DNA from: Desulfobacteraceae bacterium
Lineage (GTDB): Bacteria > Desulfobacterota > Desulfobacteria > Desulfobacterales > JAABSP01
Reading direction: 5' to 3'
Length of the DNA stretch: 46,599 nt
Assembly (NCBI GenBank): GCA_011390065.1
Contig: JAABTD010000003.1
Span: forward strand, 1 to 46,599
Below are positions 32,186 through 40,308 of this stretch, one piece after another. The stretch's first letter is position 1. The number at the start of each line of letters is the position of its first letter. The notes beneath the pieces were generated by a model, which was not told the origin of the DNA, did no database searches, and saw only the letters and a program-made list of their open reading frames with translations. The position numbers were made by a program, and so were the translations under genes.

Positions 32186-32987
32186 TCCGTTGCAGCAAGG
32201 GTTTGCGAATTTGCACCCTGAGATAGAGGTCGCCGGGCTCACCGCCGCCTTTTCCCCGATAGCCCATCCCGCCCAGCCGGACCCGCTGACCTTCGCGGAC
32301 CCCGGGCGGGATGCGCACCACGAGCTTTTTCTCTTTTATCCGGTGAAAATAGGCAAAAGCACCCCCGGTTCGGGCCATGGCAGGGGAAAGCTTGATGACG
32401 TCGTCGATGTCTCCCCCGCGTTCGGGGAAGGTCGCGCCTGTGATTTTTTCCATGGCGTACCGCAACGCCCGGCTCATCAGGCCTGCCTTTACCTGCTGGG
32501 CGACTGATGCGCCGGAGCCGGGGCCGCGCGCGGTCCGGCTGCCGACCCCGCTTCCGAAAAAGATATGGCCCGTCCCGAAGGAAAAGGGGCCTCTGACCGT
32601 GTGACGGGCGTAGCCTCGACCCTGCCGGTGAACGTCGCGTAATATGTCGTTGACCCCCCGGAAACCGAAATTTTTTGCGATTTCCTCCAGAATCTCGTCG
32701 ATATCCGACCCTCGAAAAATGTCCTGATCCGAATAGGCCTGCCGAAACTGATTGTGGGCGGATGACGAGCCGAAGCGGCCCCGGAGGGCGTCGTATTCCC
32801 GTCGTTTGTCCGGGTCCGACAGGGCGGCGTAAGCTTCGTTCACCGCTTTCATCCGGTCCATGGCCTCGGGATTGTCTCTGTTCCGATCCGGGTGGTATTT
32901 GAGGGCCAGTTTCCGGTAGGCTTCTTTGAGGGCTTTGGCGTCTGCGTCCGCAGCAACGCCCAGCACTTGATAGTAATCCTTTTGCAT
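32160..32987 (-). CDS. DnaJ-domain co-chaperone-like protein (CbpA-like)
   Basis: 275 residues. N-terminal J domain (2-67) with DYYQVLGV, the helix II/III loop HPDRNRD intact, so it can stimulate an Hsp70; then a glycine/phenylalanine-rich region (GFRGVNDILRD, GPFSFGTGHIFFGSGVG) and a C-terminal substrate-binding beta domain reduced to one unit (RIPPGVREGQRVRLGGMGYR, GEPGDLYLRVQI). No zinc-finger cysteines, so it is type B/CbpA-like rather than DnaJ. The stop region overlaps the convergent pgeF gene by 26 bases, so there is no space for separate terminators. Confidence 0.92.
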   Translation of the reverse strand: MQKDYYQVLGVAADADAKALKEAYRKLALKYHPDRNRDNPEAMDRMKAVNEAYAALSDPDKRREYDALRGRFGSSSAHNQFRQAYSDQDIFRGSDIDEILEEIAKNFGFRGVNDILRDVHRQGRGYARHTVRGPFSFGTGHIFFGSGVGSRTARGPGSGASVAQQVKAGLMSRALRYAMEKITGATFPERGGDIDDVIKLSPAMARTGGAFAYFHRIKEKKLVVRIPPGVREGQRVRLGGMGYRGKGGGEPGDLYLRVQIRKPLLQRIRDFFSNR

Positions 32988-33133
32988 TGTCCGCTCTGAG
33001 GCGACGCCCCTTTCTGATGGGCTTTGTCCTTGAAAGATCCCGGCGATATCTCCGCTATTGCCGGCGCTGATTCACAAACATAAGCATGCAGGGCCGCATT
33101 TCAACGTCAGGCCCCCACGGCGCCGCCCAGGGT

Positions 33134-34165
33134 TCAATAATAGCCTGTTTTGGGATAAAAGCCAAAAACAATATGGGCTTTGAAAAGAATGCCCGGCGTG
33201 AAATTATAGTCCCGCTCACGCGGATAAGCGATCTGGGGCGCCACTTCAAAGGAAAGCCAATCCCGCCAGATAATCCGGCGGTAGCGCAACTGGACGATGG
33301 TTGTCGATAGGTGCTCGTGGGGCCGGGTCCTGAATTGATTGATCCATTGGAGTTCGATGGCGGTCCGGCGGTCGATGGCCCGGGAAAAGGAGAAAGCCAA
33401 ATCGTAAAACAGGCCGTTTTCCATCTCGTACCATTTGACTTCACTAGAGGTCCGGAAAAAATAATCTTTGAAAAATTCACGTTCCAGATCCAGGCGGGAG
33501 ATAGATTCCCATCCTTCGTCGGAATACCATCGAACTCGCTGGGTAAACCGGAGGGCCCAGGGACGGTAATCAAAGGTCTGCCGGTATCGCGGACCGATAT
33601 AGACCATCGGCTCGAAGCTGCGGATTCGCGCCCCGCTTTTCAGGTGAATGTTGAGCCGGTCGGTTGTCGTCAGAAGATACCGAAAACCGGCGGTGAAGCC
33701 GCCCCCCTCTTCGTCTTCGTCGGTTTTTTTCAGATTTCCGTCGCTCAGCCGGTCGGATGGGATGCCGGGGCTGGTATCACCGGAAATTTCAAAAGAGAGT
33801 CGTTCTTCCAGTTCGGGCAAGACGATTTTCAGGTGGGTTCTGGCGTCGAAATTGACCCCCTCACCATTGATGGCGCTGCTTTCAAAAGAGAGCCTCATGC
33901 GGCTTTCGTTTACTTCGGTTTCATATCGTTCATCATCGAAAAAGGCGTCGAACCATTCGGCGGAGGACAGGAGACGTCGGGAAATATGATCGTGGGCGTT
34001 ATCCATCATGGGCCACCGGGGTTTATCGGCGTCCGGCGCCGCCACTTCCGTTGATGGCGCGTTGGAGGCGTTTTCGGCCTGTACCGTCGAGGGCGGTTGC
34101 ATGAGGAGCATGACGACCAGGACGGCGAAGACCCACGTCCCCGTCAGCGCTGCGAGGTGTTGCAT
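33134..34165 (-). CDS. putative outer-membrane beta-barrel protein, unrecognised
   Basis: About 343 residues. The N-terminus (MQHLAALTGTWVFAVLVVML to STVQA) is a signal peptide; the mature part alternates hydrophobic and polar residues with many aromatic ends, e.g. SRLDLEREFFKDYFFRTSSE, SFEVAPQIAYPRERDYNFTP, and it ends FYPKTGYY with a terminal aromatic, as barrel proteins do. No family recognised. The start is a decision: a promoter at 34200-34228 places transcription near 34193, so the ATG at 34192 would be leaderless while 34165 leaves a 28-base leader and begins right at the signal peptide. It is divergent from a NifA-like activator. Confidence 0.7.
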   Translation of the reverse strand: MQHLAALTGTWVFAVLVVMLLMQPPSTVQAENASNAPSTEVAAPDADKPRWPMMDNAHDHISRRLLSSAEWFDAFFDDERYETEVNESRMRLSFESSAINGEGVNFDARTHLKIVLPELEERLSFEISGDTSPGIPSDRLSDGNLKKTDEDEEGGGFTAGFRYLLTTTDRLNIHLKSGARIRSFEPMVYIGPRYRQTFDYRPWALRFTQRVRWYSDEGWESISRLDLEREFFKDYFFRTSSEVKWYEMENGLFYDLAFSFSRAIDRRTAIELQWINQFRTRPHEHLSTTIVQLRYRRIIWRDWLSFEVAPQIAYPRERDYNFTPGILFKAHIVFGFYPKTGYY

Positions 34166-34199
34166 CCGGGTGGTTGCAGGGCGATGAAACATGTCGCGA

Positions 34200-34228
34200 A
34201 CAATAGCACAGTCGGAACGCCTTGGCAA
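34200..34228 (-). promoter_or_regulatory. sigma-70-like promoter of the outer-membrane-type protein gene
   Basis: Minus strand TTGCCA, 17 bases, TATTGT. Directly upstream of its -35 element lies the perfect inverted repeat at 34230-34251. Confidence 0.45.
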
Positions 34229-34229
34229 A

Positions 34230-34251
34230 ACGATCTATCAGCGTAGATCGT
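34230..34251. repeat. perfect inverted repeat next to a -35 element (possible operator)
   Basis: ACGATCTA-TCAGCG-TAGATCGT: 8-base perfect arms, 6-base centre, abutting the -35 element of the minus-strand barrel gene. Spacing of arm centres is about 1.3 helical turns. It could be an activator or repressor site, or, on the minus strand, a hairpin followed by TTTT. Confidence 0.4.
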
Positions 34252-34427
34252 AAAAAAGGGTCCCACGGGGCCCCGAAGAGGAGGGTTGCGGTTTGGCCGA
34301 AGCCAGCCGCTCCGTCTCATGTGCGGGGTTTTCGGCCGCGGTTTTTCCGTTCCATTAATGTCTATCAAATTTAATGCCGCTCCTCCAGGCGGGAAAATCA
34401 ATCCCCTGAAAGGATTTAAAATTGGGG

Positions 34428-34455
34428 TTGCAATATCGTTACATTTTTGTAGTAT
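34428..34455 (+). promoter_or_regulatory. sigma-70-like promoter of the NifA-like regulator
   Basis: TTGCAA, 16 bases, TAGTAT. A start near 34462 coincides with the upstream ATG of the regulator, which supports translation from the ATG at 34495 instead. Confidence 0.4.
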
Positions 34456-34494
34456 GGAGGGATGGTGGAAACTGCAACCGGAAGCGAGCCGATC

Positions 34495-36021
34495 ATGAAA
34501 ACCATCGAAGAAGTCACCCTGCTCTACGAGATCAGCAAGGCCCTGAACGAACATATGGACCTGCGGAAATCCCTTTACAAAGTCCTGGATATCCTCTCCA
34601 ATTCAATGGATATGGTGCGGGGAACCGTCACCATCCTGGATCCGTTGCGAAACGAGATCAACATCGAGGTGGCCCACGGCATCTCCCGGACCGCCATTGA
34701 AAGCGTTAAATACAAGGTGGGGGAGGGGATCACCGGTCGCGTCATCGAGACCGGGGAGGGGGTGGCCATCCCCAAGATCAGCGAAGAACCGCTGTTTTTG
34801 GACCGGACCGATTCCCGAAAATACAAACATGACGGAGAACTCTCCTTTTTTTGCGTGCCCATCAAGCGGGACAAGCAGGTCATCGGCGCCCTGTCGGTGG
34901 ATCGGCCCTATGAGCCGGAATATTCCCTTAAAGAAGGGATGAAGCTGATGTCGGTCATTGCCACCATGCTGGCCCGCCATGTGATCAACCTGGAGACCAT
35001 CCGCCTGGAGAAGGAGCGGCTGCGCGAGGAGAACCGGCGGCTCAAGGGGGAACTGGAGAACAAGTACCGGATCACCAACATCGTGGGCAACAGCAACAAA
35101 ATGCGGGAAGTGTTTCAGATGGTCTCCCAAGTCTCGGGCAGCAACGCCACCGTGCTGATTCGGGGGGAGAGCGGAACCGGAAAGGAGCTGGTGGCCAATT
35201 CCATCCATTACAACAGCCATCGGGCCAACGGCCCTTTTGTCAAGGTCAACTGCGCAGCCCTGCCCCAGAACCTCATTGAAAGCGAGCTGTTCGGCCACGA
35301 GAAGGGGTCTTTCACCGGCGCCATCAAGCAGAAACTCGGCAAATTCGAGTTGGCCAACAAGGGAACGCTCTTTCTGGACGAAATCGGCGCCATTACCCTG
35401 GATGTTCAGGTGCGGCTGCTGCGGGTGCTCCAGGAAAAGGAATTCGAGCGGGTCGGCGGTCACAAGACCATCAAGACCGACGTGCGCATTGTCGCCGCCA
35501 CCAACAAAAATCTGGAGGAAGCCGTAGAGGATGGATCGTTCCGGGGGGATCTTTACTATCGCCTCAACGTATTTCCCATCTACATGCCGCCGTTGCGGGA
35601 ACGCAAAACCGACGTGCTGCTGCTGGCCGACCACTTTCTGGAAAAATACGCCAAGGAAAACGCCAAAGAGATTAAACGGTTTTCCACCCCGGCCATCGAC
35701 ATGCTCATGCAGTACCACTGGCCGGGCAACGTCCGGGAGCTGGAAAACTGCATCGAGCGGTCGGTGCTCCTGTGCGAGGAAGGGGTGATCCACTCCTACC
35801 ACCTGCCCCCCACCCTCCAGACGGGCGCCGAATCGGACACCCTGCCTTCGCGCTCTCTGGAAGAGGCCATCGCCAATCTGGAAAAAGAAATGCTCGTCGA
35901 TGCCTTGAAAAACACCCGGGGCAATATCACCCAGGCGGCCGGGACGTTGAAGACGACGGTCCGGAAGTTCAGCTACAAGGCGAAGAAGTACGGGCTGGAA
36001 TATACCGAGTTCCGGGGGTAG
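34495..36021 (+). CDS. NifA-like sigma-54-dependent transcriptional activator (GAF-AAA+-Fis)
   Basis: Enhancer-binding protein that remodels sigma-54 RNA polymerase. 508 residues. N-terminal GAF sensor (about 10-160), a short coiled coil ([20 protein letters not shown]), AAA+ domain (about 200-420) with Walker A GESGTGKE, the sigma-54-contacting loop [18 protein letters not shown] with GAFTGA changed to GSFTGA, Walker B TLFLDEIG, and arginine finger [10 protein letters not shown]-terminal Fis-type HTH ([20 protein letters not shown]). This architecture equals NifA, but no nif genes are in the window. No Cys motif of oxygen-sensitive NifA is evident between the domains. An ATG 33 bases upstream is in frame. 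Confidence 0.93.
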   Translation: MKTIEEVTLLYEISKALNEHMDLRKSLYKVLDILSNSMDMVRGTVTILDPLRNEINIEVAHGISRTAIESVKYKVGEGITGRVIETGEGVAIPKISEEPLFLDRTDSRKYKHDGELSFFCVPIKRDKQVIGALSVDRPYEPEYSLKEGMKLMSVIATMLARHVINLETIRLEKERLREENRRLKGELENKYRITNIVGNSNKMREVFQMVSQVSGSNATVLIRGESGTGKELVANSIHYNSHRANGPFVKVNCAALPQNLIESELFGHEKGSFTGAIKQKLGKFELANKGTLFLDEIGAITLDVQVRLLRVLQEKEFERVGGHKTIKTDVRIVAATNKNLEEAVEDGSFRGDLYYRLNVFPIYMPPLRERKTDVLLLADHFLEKYAKENAKEIKRFSTPAIDMLMQYHWPGNVRELENCIERSVLLCEEGVIHSYHLPPTLQTGAESDTLPSRSLEEAIANLEKEMLVDALKNTRGNITQAAGTLKTTVRKFSYKAKKYGLEYTEFRG

Positions 36022-36051
36022 ACCGCCGGAGCCCGGTTAATGAAAATGCGA

Positions 36052-36948
36052 TCAGTAAAACAAGCCCAGGATATAGTTTCCGGCCACGAACAGCACGCAA
36101 ACGCACAAAACGCCCTTAATGATTCCGGCCGGAACGAACCGCTGAGTCCGGGCCCCAAGGTACATGCCGACCACGCCGCCGAGCCCGAACAAAAGGCCCA
36201 ATCCCCAGTCCGGCGCCACGGACATATTGGGATAGACATAGGCCAGGGCCTGATAGAATAGGACCCCGGCTACCGAGGTGATGAACGTCCCCATGAGGGC
36301 GGCCCCGGCGACCACGTAGACCGGCAGTCCGATGATGGCCACGAAAAACGGCGCCACGATCGATCCGCCGCCGATGCCGTAAATCCCGCCGGCGATGCCC
36401 ACGAGAAAACAGACGCCGTAGACCACCGCCGGGGAAAAACCATACCGTTCATTGTCATAGGTGAACGCGACCTCCCGCCATGACGACCGGTCGAGTTTGA
36501 GATCATGGGCCGACGCGCCGCCCGTCGGTTTTTTATCCGCCCTTGTCCGGCCCCTCCGGAACAAATCGATCAAAAGCCGCCAGCCGATGTACAGCAGGAC
36601 AAAGCCGGCGAAAAATTTGAAATGGGCCGGGTCCGGCAGGTATTCGATGCGGACCCAGGCCCCGATGAACACCCCCGGCAGGGTGCCGATGATCACCGCC
36701 CAGGTCAGGGGCCAGAGCATCCGTCCCTCCCGGATGTATCGATAAACCCCGCTCGGGATGGCCACGATGTTGAACACCTGGTTGGTGGCGCTGACCGACG
36801 GCGCGGTGTATCCGAGCACGCTCACTTGAAACGGCAGCAGCAGAAACGCGCCGCTGACGCCGCCCATGGAGGTGAAAAAGGAGACGATCAGCGCCACGAA
36901 GAACGGGATCAGCGGATGGACCTCTATGCCGGAAACCGGAAAGAGCAT
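36052..36948 (-). CDS. sulfite exporter TauE/SafE (TSUP) family permease
   Basis: Polytopic inner-membrane protein, 298 residues, with about eight hydrophobic segments in two halves. The family repeat is seen twice: FFTSMGGVSGAFLLLPFQ and GIAGGIYGIGGGSIVAPFFV. Members move sulfite, sulfoacetate or other sulfur/organic anions out of or into the cell; direction unknown here. It starts 17 bases after the thioredoxin-like gene on the same strand, a pairing that suggests a sulfur-linked role. Confidence 0.9.
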   Translation of the reverse strand: MLFPVSGIEVHPLIPFFVALIVSFFTSMGGVSGAFLLLPFQVSVLGYTAPSVSATNQVFNIVAIPSGVYRYIREGRMLWPLTWAVIIGTLPGVFIGAWVRIEYLPDPAHFKFFAGFVLLYIGWRLLIDLFRRGRTRADKKPTGGASAHDLKLDRSSWREVAFTYDNERYGFSPAVVYGVCFLVGIAGGIYGIGGGSIVAPFFVAIIGLPVYVVAGAALMGTFITSVAGVLFYQALAYVYPNMSVAPDWGLGLLFGLGGVVGMYLGARTQRFVPAGIIKGVLCVCVLFVAGNYILGLFY

Positions 36949-36965
36949 GGCTGCCGCCTTTTACA

Positions 36966-37199
36966 CTATTTCCCCAGCCATTTCTTGATGTCGTCCTTGG
37001 AAGGCACTTTCCCGGAACATTTCACTTCGCCATCAACGATCACCGCCGGGGTGGTGAAGACGCCATGCTTGGCGATGTCCATAATCTCCTTGACCTTTTC
37101 GATTTGGGCGTCGACGCCCGTCTCCGCCACGACTTCCCGGACGGCTTTTTCGGTTTGTTCGCATTTGGGGCAACCCGGCCCCAGCACTTTGATTTCCAT
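36966..37199 (-). CDS. small redox-active thioredoxin-family protein (TM0996/MTH895 type)
   Basis: 77-residue thioredoxin/glutaredoxin-like protein. MEIKVLGPGCPKCEQTEKAV has the CPKC active site; GVFTTPAVIVDGEVKCSGKV holds the conserved cis-proline (TTPA) and a third cysteine. Likely cytoplasmic disulfide exchange. GGAGGA five bases upstream fixes the ATG at 37199. Directly upstream of the TauE-type permease in the same direction. Confidence 0.92.
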   Translation of the reverse strand: MEIKVLGPGCPKCEQTEKAVREVVAETGVDAQIEKVKEIMDIAKHGVFTTPAVIVDGEVKCSGKVPSKDDIKKWLGK

Positions 37200-37306
37200 A
37201 GAATCCTCCTTTTTTTCAAAACAACGCATTGCTTTTTCAAAGGATTGTGAAGACTTTTCTCCTGATCGCTTCGGAGTGCCGTAAAAGTAATAGCCGTACA
37301 TCAACA

Positions 37307-37432
37307 TCAATACAGCATCCAAGCCAGAATCGCAAGCAGGATGGCCGTGACCCCCCATTTGGCCTTGAAAATGGCCTGCCAGACCCCGGTTGCCCCGGGC
37401 GCGGGTTTGATCTTTATGCCATGGACTTTCAT
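37307..37432 (-). CDS. possible 41-residue membrane protein
   Basis: Frame MKVHGIKIKPAPGATGVWQA then FKAKWGVTAILLAILAWMLY: a basic N-terminus and one C-terminal membrane helix flanked by tryptophans, the layout of small single-pass membrane proteins. AAGATCAGA precedes the ATG but is a weak ribosome-binding site. It precedes the thioredoxin-permease pair by ~107 bases and is divergent from brnT. Not recognised; could be chance. Confidence 0.35.
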   Translation of the reverse strand: MKVHGIKIKPAPGATGVWQAIFKAKWGVTAILLAILAWMLY

Positions 37433-37533
37433 TCTGATCTTTTTTATAATACAAAAAAGCAAGGCAATGCGCATCGATTTCGATTGCGGCATTGAAAACG
37501 ATTCTTCGGCGCCGGTGCGATGCATTTGCAAAG

Positions 37534-37851
37534 ATGGTTAAGAATATGCATTTTGAGTGGGATGAAGAGAAACGCAAAACGAACATCCGCAAACACGGCC
37601 TTGATTTCAGAGACGTTCCGAAAGTGTTCAAATCGCCTTTATTGGTAGGCCGCGACGACAGATGTGATTATGGTGAAGAGCGATTAATTGGAATCGGCAT
37701 GATAGAAGGAAGGTTCGTTGTCGTGATCTTTACCGAAACCGATGATGCCATTCGCATCATTTCAATGATGAAAGCGCTGAGCCATGAAAAAAAGCGATAT
37801 CAACAATACCTCGGAAACCAACTGGGATTTGGTCGATTCCCTGACGGATGA
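37534..37851 (+). CDS. brnT: BrnT family ribonuclease toxin
   Basis: Type II toxin of the RelE-like fold; BrnT cleaves RNA and stops translation. About 105 residues. The family signature FEWDEEKRKTNIRKHGLDF is at the N-terminus, followed by RDDRCDYGEERLIGIGMIEG and VVVIFTETDDAIRIISMMKA. The usual C-terminus is 'R.A...E...Y'; here SHEKKRYQQYLGNQLGFG continues ~15 residues further, overlapping the antitoxin gene. Start ATG at 37534 or 37546. Divergent from a small membrane-protein frame. Confidence 0.9.
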   Translation: MVKNMHFEWDEEKRKTNIRKHGLDFRDVPKVFKSPLLVGRDDRCDYGEERLIGIGMIEGRFVVVIFTETDDAIRIISMMKALSHEKKRYQQYLGNQLGFGRFPDG

Positions 37852-38065
37852 AACCATCGACAGGACGGACCTCCCGCCGTTGGATGACGCTTTTTTCGCC
37901 AAAGCAAGCTGGCGGATGCCCCAGACAAAAGTGGCGGTCACGCTTCGGATGGAACCTGATTTGCTGTCCTGGTTCAGGGCTCAGGGGGAGGAATATGAAG
38001 ATCGAATGATCGCCGCGCTTCGGATTTACGCACAGGCGCACCGGGACATGAGTTCAAATGTTTGA
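37784..38065 (+). CDS. brnA: BrnA family antitoxin
   Basis: 93-residue ribbon-helix-helix antitoxin that neutralises BrnT and normally autorepresses the operon. The N-terminal toxin-binding part has LTDETIDRTDLPPLDDAFFA, the DNA-binding part TKVAVTLRMEPDLLSWFRAQ and EYEDRMIAALRIYAQAH. Its ATG lies 68 bases inside brnT, in another frame, an unusually long overlap that couples the pair. Followed by a strong hairpin. Confidence 0.92.
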   Translation: MKKSDINNTSETNWDLVDSLTDETIDRTDLPPLDDAFFAKASWRMPQTKVAVTLRMEPDLLSWFRAQGEEYEDRMIAALRIYAQAHRDMSSNV

Positions 38066-38067
38066 AC
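38052..38067. repeat. perfect inverted repeat over the end of brnA
   Basis: GTTCAAA-TG-TTTGAAC, covering the brnA stop codon. Short hairpin preceding the larger one at 38079-38124. Confidence 0.35.
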
Positions 38068-38078
38068 CCGGGCCGGAT

Positions 38079-38124
38079 CGCCCCCTCCCGCATCCGCCCC
38101 TTTGCAAGGAGGCGGGAGAGGGCG
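38079..38124. terminator. strong GC-rich hairpin between convergent brnA and acyl-CoA dehydrogenase genes
   Basis: CGCCCCCTCCCGC pairs with GCGGGAGAGGGCG (13 bases, one mismatch) around a 20-base loop. No T-run on either side, so a bidirectional transcription barrier or mRNA 3' stabiliser is more likely than a classical intrinsic terminator. Confidence 0.45.
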
Positions 38125-38133
38125 GGTAAGCGC

Positions 38134-39291
38134 CTACTTCAATTTCCCCAGCAACGCGCTGGCGATGGTGTTCTTCTGGATCTCTTTCGTGCCTTCGTAG
38201 AGTTCGCAGATCTTGGCGTCCCGGTAGAACCGCTCCACCTCGTAGTCGAGCATGTACCCGTAGCCGCCCAGGAGCTGGATGGCTTCGTCGGCCACTTCCA
38301 CGGCGGTGCGGCCGGCCACCATCTTGGCCATGGAGGTGAGTTTGGGATCGATGCGGCCCTGATCGAAATTCCATGCGGCTTTGTAGACCAGCAGACGGGC
38401 CATTTCGATCTTGGTGGCCATGTCGGCCAGCTTGTGCTGGGTCACCTGGAACTGGGCAATCTTCTTGCCGAACTGTTCGCGGGATTTGACGTAGGCCAGT
38501 GCCCGGTCATAGGCCCCCTGGGCGGTGCCCAGCCCCTGGGCCGCGATGAGGATGCGGCTTTCGTCGAAAAATTCCAGCACCTGGTAGAAGCCCCTGCCTT
38601 CTTTTCCGATAATGTTTCCCTGGGGTACGCGGACATCCTTGAAGTTGACCTCGGCGGTGGCCATCATCCGGATGCCCATCTTGGTCCCCACGCTGTTGGT
38701 GGAGACGCCGGGCCGGTCGCCCTCCACCAGGATCAGGCTCATGCCCCGGTGGCTGGGGGCGGCGTCCGGGTCGGTCTGGCACAGCACGCAGTAGAAGCCG
38801 GCCATGGGACCGCCGTTGGTGATGAAGATCTTGGAGCCGTTGATGACCCAGTCGTCGCCGTCCTTGACGGCCGTGGTTTCCATCCGGGTGATGTCGGACC
38901 CGTGGTCCGGCTCGGTGAAGGCGCCGCAGGAGAGCACTTCGCCCTCGGCCACCTTGGGCAGCCAGGTCTTTTTCTGCTCGTCGGACCCGAAATGGAGGAC
39001 GATCTCCGAGGCGAAATCGGCCAGGATCAGGCAGGCGCCCACGGAAGAATCGCCCCGACAGAGTTCTTCGGCCACCAGGATGTTCTCCATCACTCCCAGC
39101 CCCTGGCCCGAGTATTCCTCAGGGAAATGGATGCCGATAAATCCAAGGTCGGCGGCTTTCTTCCAGATGTCGATTGGGTATTCGTGCTTTTCTTCCAGCT
39201 CCAGGATGAGGTCTTTTTTAAACTCCCCTTTGACGAAATCCCGGACCGCCTTCTGAATCTCCTTCTGCTCCTTGTTCAACTCGAATTCCAT
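38134..39291 (-). CDS. acyl-CoA dehydrogenase
   Basis: FAD-dependent acyl-CoA dehydrogenase, 385 residues, typical homotetramer length. MEFELNKEQKEIQKAVRDFV; substrate/FAD strands CGAFTEPDHGSDITRMETTA and FITNGG; GFYQVLEFFDESRILIAAQG; SREQFGKKIAQFQ; LLGGYGYMLDYEVERFYRDA; and LYEGTKEIQKN with the canonical catalytic Glu. From memory it resembles dehydrogenases of Desulfobacterota linked to cyclohexanecarboxyl/glutaryl-type acyl-CoAs, but the true substrate cannot be assigned. AGGAGG nine bases upstream fixes the ATG. No ETF or acyl-CoA ligase is adjacent. Confidence 0.93.
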   Translation of the reverse strand: MEFELNKEQKEIQKAVRDFVKGEFKKDLILELEEKHEYPIDIWKKAADLGFIGIHFPEEYSGQGLGVMENILVAEELCRGDSSVGACLILADFASEIVLHFGSDEQKKTWLPKVAEGEVLSCGAFTEPDHGSDITRMETTAVKDGDDWVINGSKIFITNGGPMAGFYCVLCQTDPDAAPSHRGMSLILVEGDRPGVSTNSVGTKMGIRMMATAEVNFKDVRVPQGNIIGKEGRGFYQVLEFFDESRILIAAQGLGTAQGAYDRALAYVKSREQFGKKIAQFQVTQHKLADMATKIEMARLLVYKAAWNFDQGRIDPKLTSMAKMVAGRTAVEVADEAIQLLGGYGYMLDYEVERFYRDAKICELYEGTKEIQKNTIASALLGKLK

Positions 39292-39341
39292 TATGACAAC
39301 CTCCTGTATTTATAATCAAAAATTGTAAAAAAATCGAATCC

Positions 39342-39370
39342 ACATTAGCACAGGAAATACGGTCTTGCAA
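39342..39370 (-). promoter_or_regulatory. extended -10 promoter for the second acyl-CoA dehydrogenase gene
   Basis: Minus strand TTGCAA, 17 bases, TAATGT, with TG one base before the -10 (TGCTAATGT). About 50 bases upstream of the ATG. Confidence 0.5.
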
Positions 39371-39446
39371 GGGATTTGAAAAGGCCGTAAAGTCTCCTCG
39401 CGGGTCGCCCTTCGGGAGAAAAGGGAGCCCCATGGTGAAAAGTGTC

Positions 39447-39475
39447 TTGACTGTTGGGGTCAACTGGCCTAAATA
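39447..39475 (+). promoter_or_regulatory. promoter of the cooC-acuC-acuB-cobB-RACo operon
   Basis: TTGACT, 17 bases, TAAATA, ending 59 bases before cooC. The -35 overlaps an imperfect dyad TTGAC-N7-GTCAA that could bind a regulator. The seven genes downstream have gaps of at most 42 bases and no internal hairpin that I can see. Confidence 0.5.
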
Positions 39476-39533
39476 CTTGGTGATTATGATGAACAAATAT
39501 CAGACCTAAAAAATTGAAAGGAGTGCGCACCAC

Positions 39534-40283
39534 ATGCCGTTTTCAATAGCCCTTGCCGGCAAAGGCGGCACCGGGAAAACCACCGTTGCCGGGCTGCTTA
39601 TTAAATATTTGACCTCAAAGGGAAAAAGCCCCGTTCTGGCCGTGGATGCCGATTCCAACGCAAACCTCAATGAAGTGCTGGGATTGACGGTTTCAGACAC
39701 CTTGGGTCACGCCCGTGAAGACATGAAAAAAGGACAGGTCCCCCAAGGCATGACCAAGGATGTCTTTATTTCCATGCGGATGGAAGAGGCCATCGCCGAG
39801 GCCGACGGATACGACCTGGTGGTGATGGGTCAACCCGAAGGGTCCGGTTGCTATTGCGCCGCCAACACGCTGTTGACCAATTTTCTGGAGAAATTGACGG
39901 ACAATTACCCCTGGATCGTCATGGACAACGAGGCAGGGATGGAGCACATCAGCCGGCTGACCACCAAAAACGTTGATGTGCTGCTCATCGTCGCCGACAC
40001 CTCCCGCCGGGGGCTCCAGGCGGCCGTTCGCATAGACCAGCTGGCCAGAGAACTCAACATCGGGGTGACCAAAAGCTACCTGATCATCAACCAGGCCCGC
40101 GACGGGGTTCCGGATGCCGCCATGGCCATTATCAAAGATGCAGGGCTGGAACTGGCCGGGACGATCCCTGAAGACGACGCTGTTTACGAATATGACATGA
40201 AAGGCGAGCCTACCGTCCGCATACCCGAGGACAACCCGGCGGTACGGGCTGCATTCGATATATTCGATCGCATTATCGCCTAG
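39534..40283 (+). CDS. cooC: CooC/AcsF-type ATPase for CO dehydrogenase/acetyl-CoA synthase maturation
   Basis: Dimeric MinD-family P-loop ATPase that drives nickel insertion into CO dehydrogenase or acetyl-CoA synthase. 249 residues. Deviant Walker A GKGGTGKTT at residues 9-17, switch I VLAVDADSNANLNEVLG, the nickel-binding CxC in GSGCYCAAN, switch II IVMDNEAGMEHISR. This is the CooC/AcsF signature set rather than ParA or NifH. AAAGGAG ten bases upstream supports the ATG. First gene of the seven-gene operon; the CODH/ACS structural genes are not in the window. Confidence 0.92.
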   Translation: MPFSIALAGKGGTGKTTVAGLLIKYLTSKGKSPVLAVDADSNANLNEVLGLTVSDTLGHAREDMKKGQVPQGMTKDVFISMRMEEAIAEADGYDLVVMGQPEGSGCYCAANTLLTNFLEKLTDNYPWIVMDNEAGMEHISRLTTKNVDVLLIVADTSRRGLQAAVRIDQLARELNIGVTKSYLIINQARDGVPDAAMAIIKDAGLELAGTIPEDDAVYEYDMKGEPTVRIPEDNPAVRAAFDIFDRIIA

Positions 40284-40308
40284 TCTGAAGGCGGCGAAGG
40301 GAGAGGGT

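Noticed and set aside
38079-38124. Hairpin considered as a classical intrinsic terminator
   Set aside because: The stem is strong but no T-run follows on either strand; kept only as a hairpin barrier.
38062-39315. Open frame of 417 codons on the plus strand
   Set aside because: Antisense shadow of the second acyl-CoA dehydrogenase; composition is GDH/GGH-rich with no domain.
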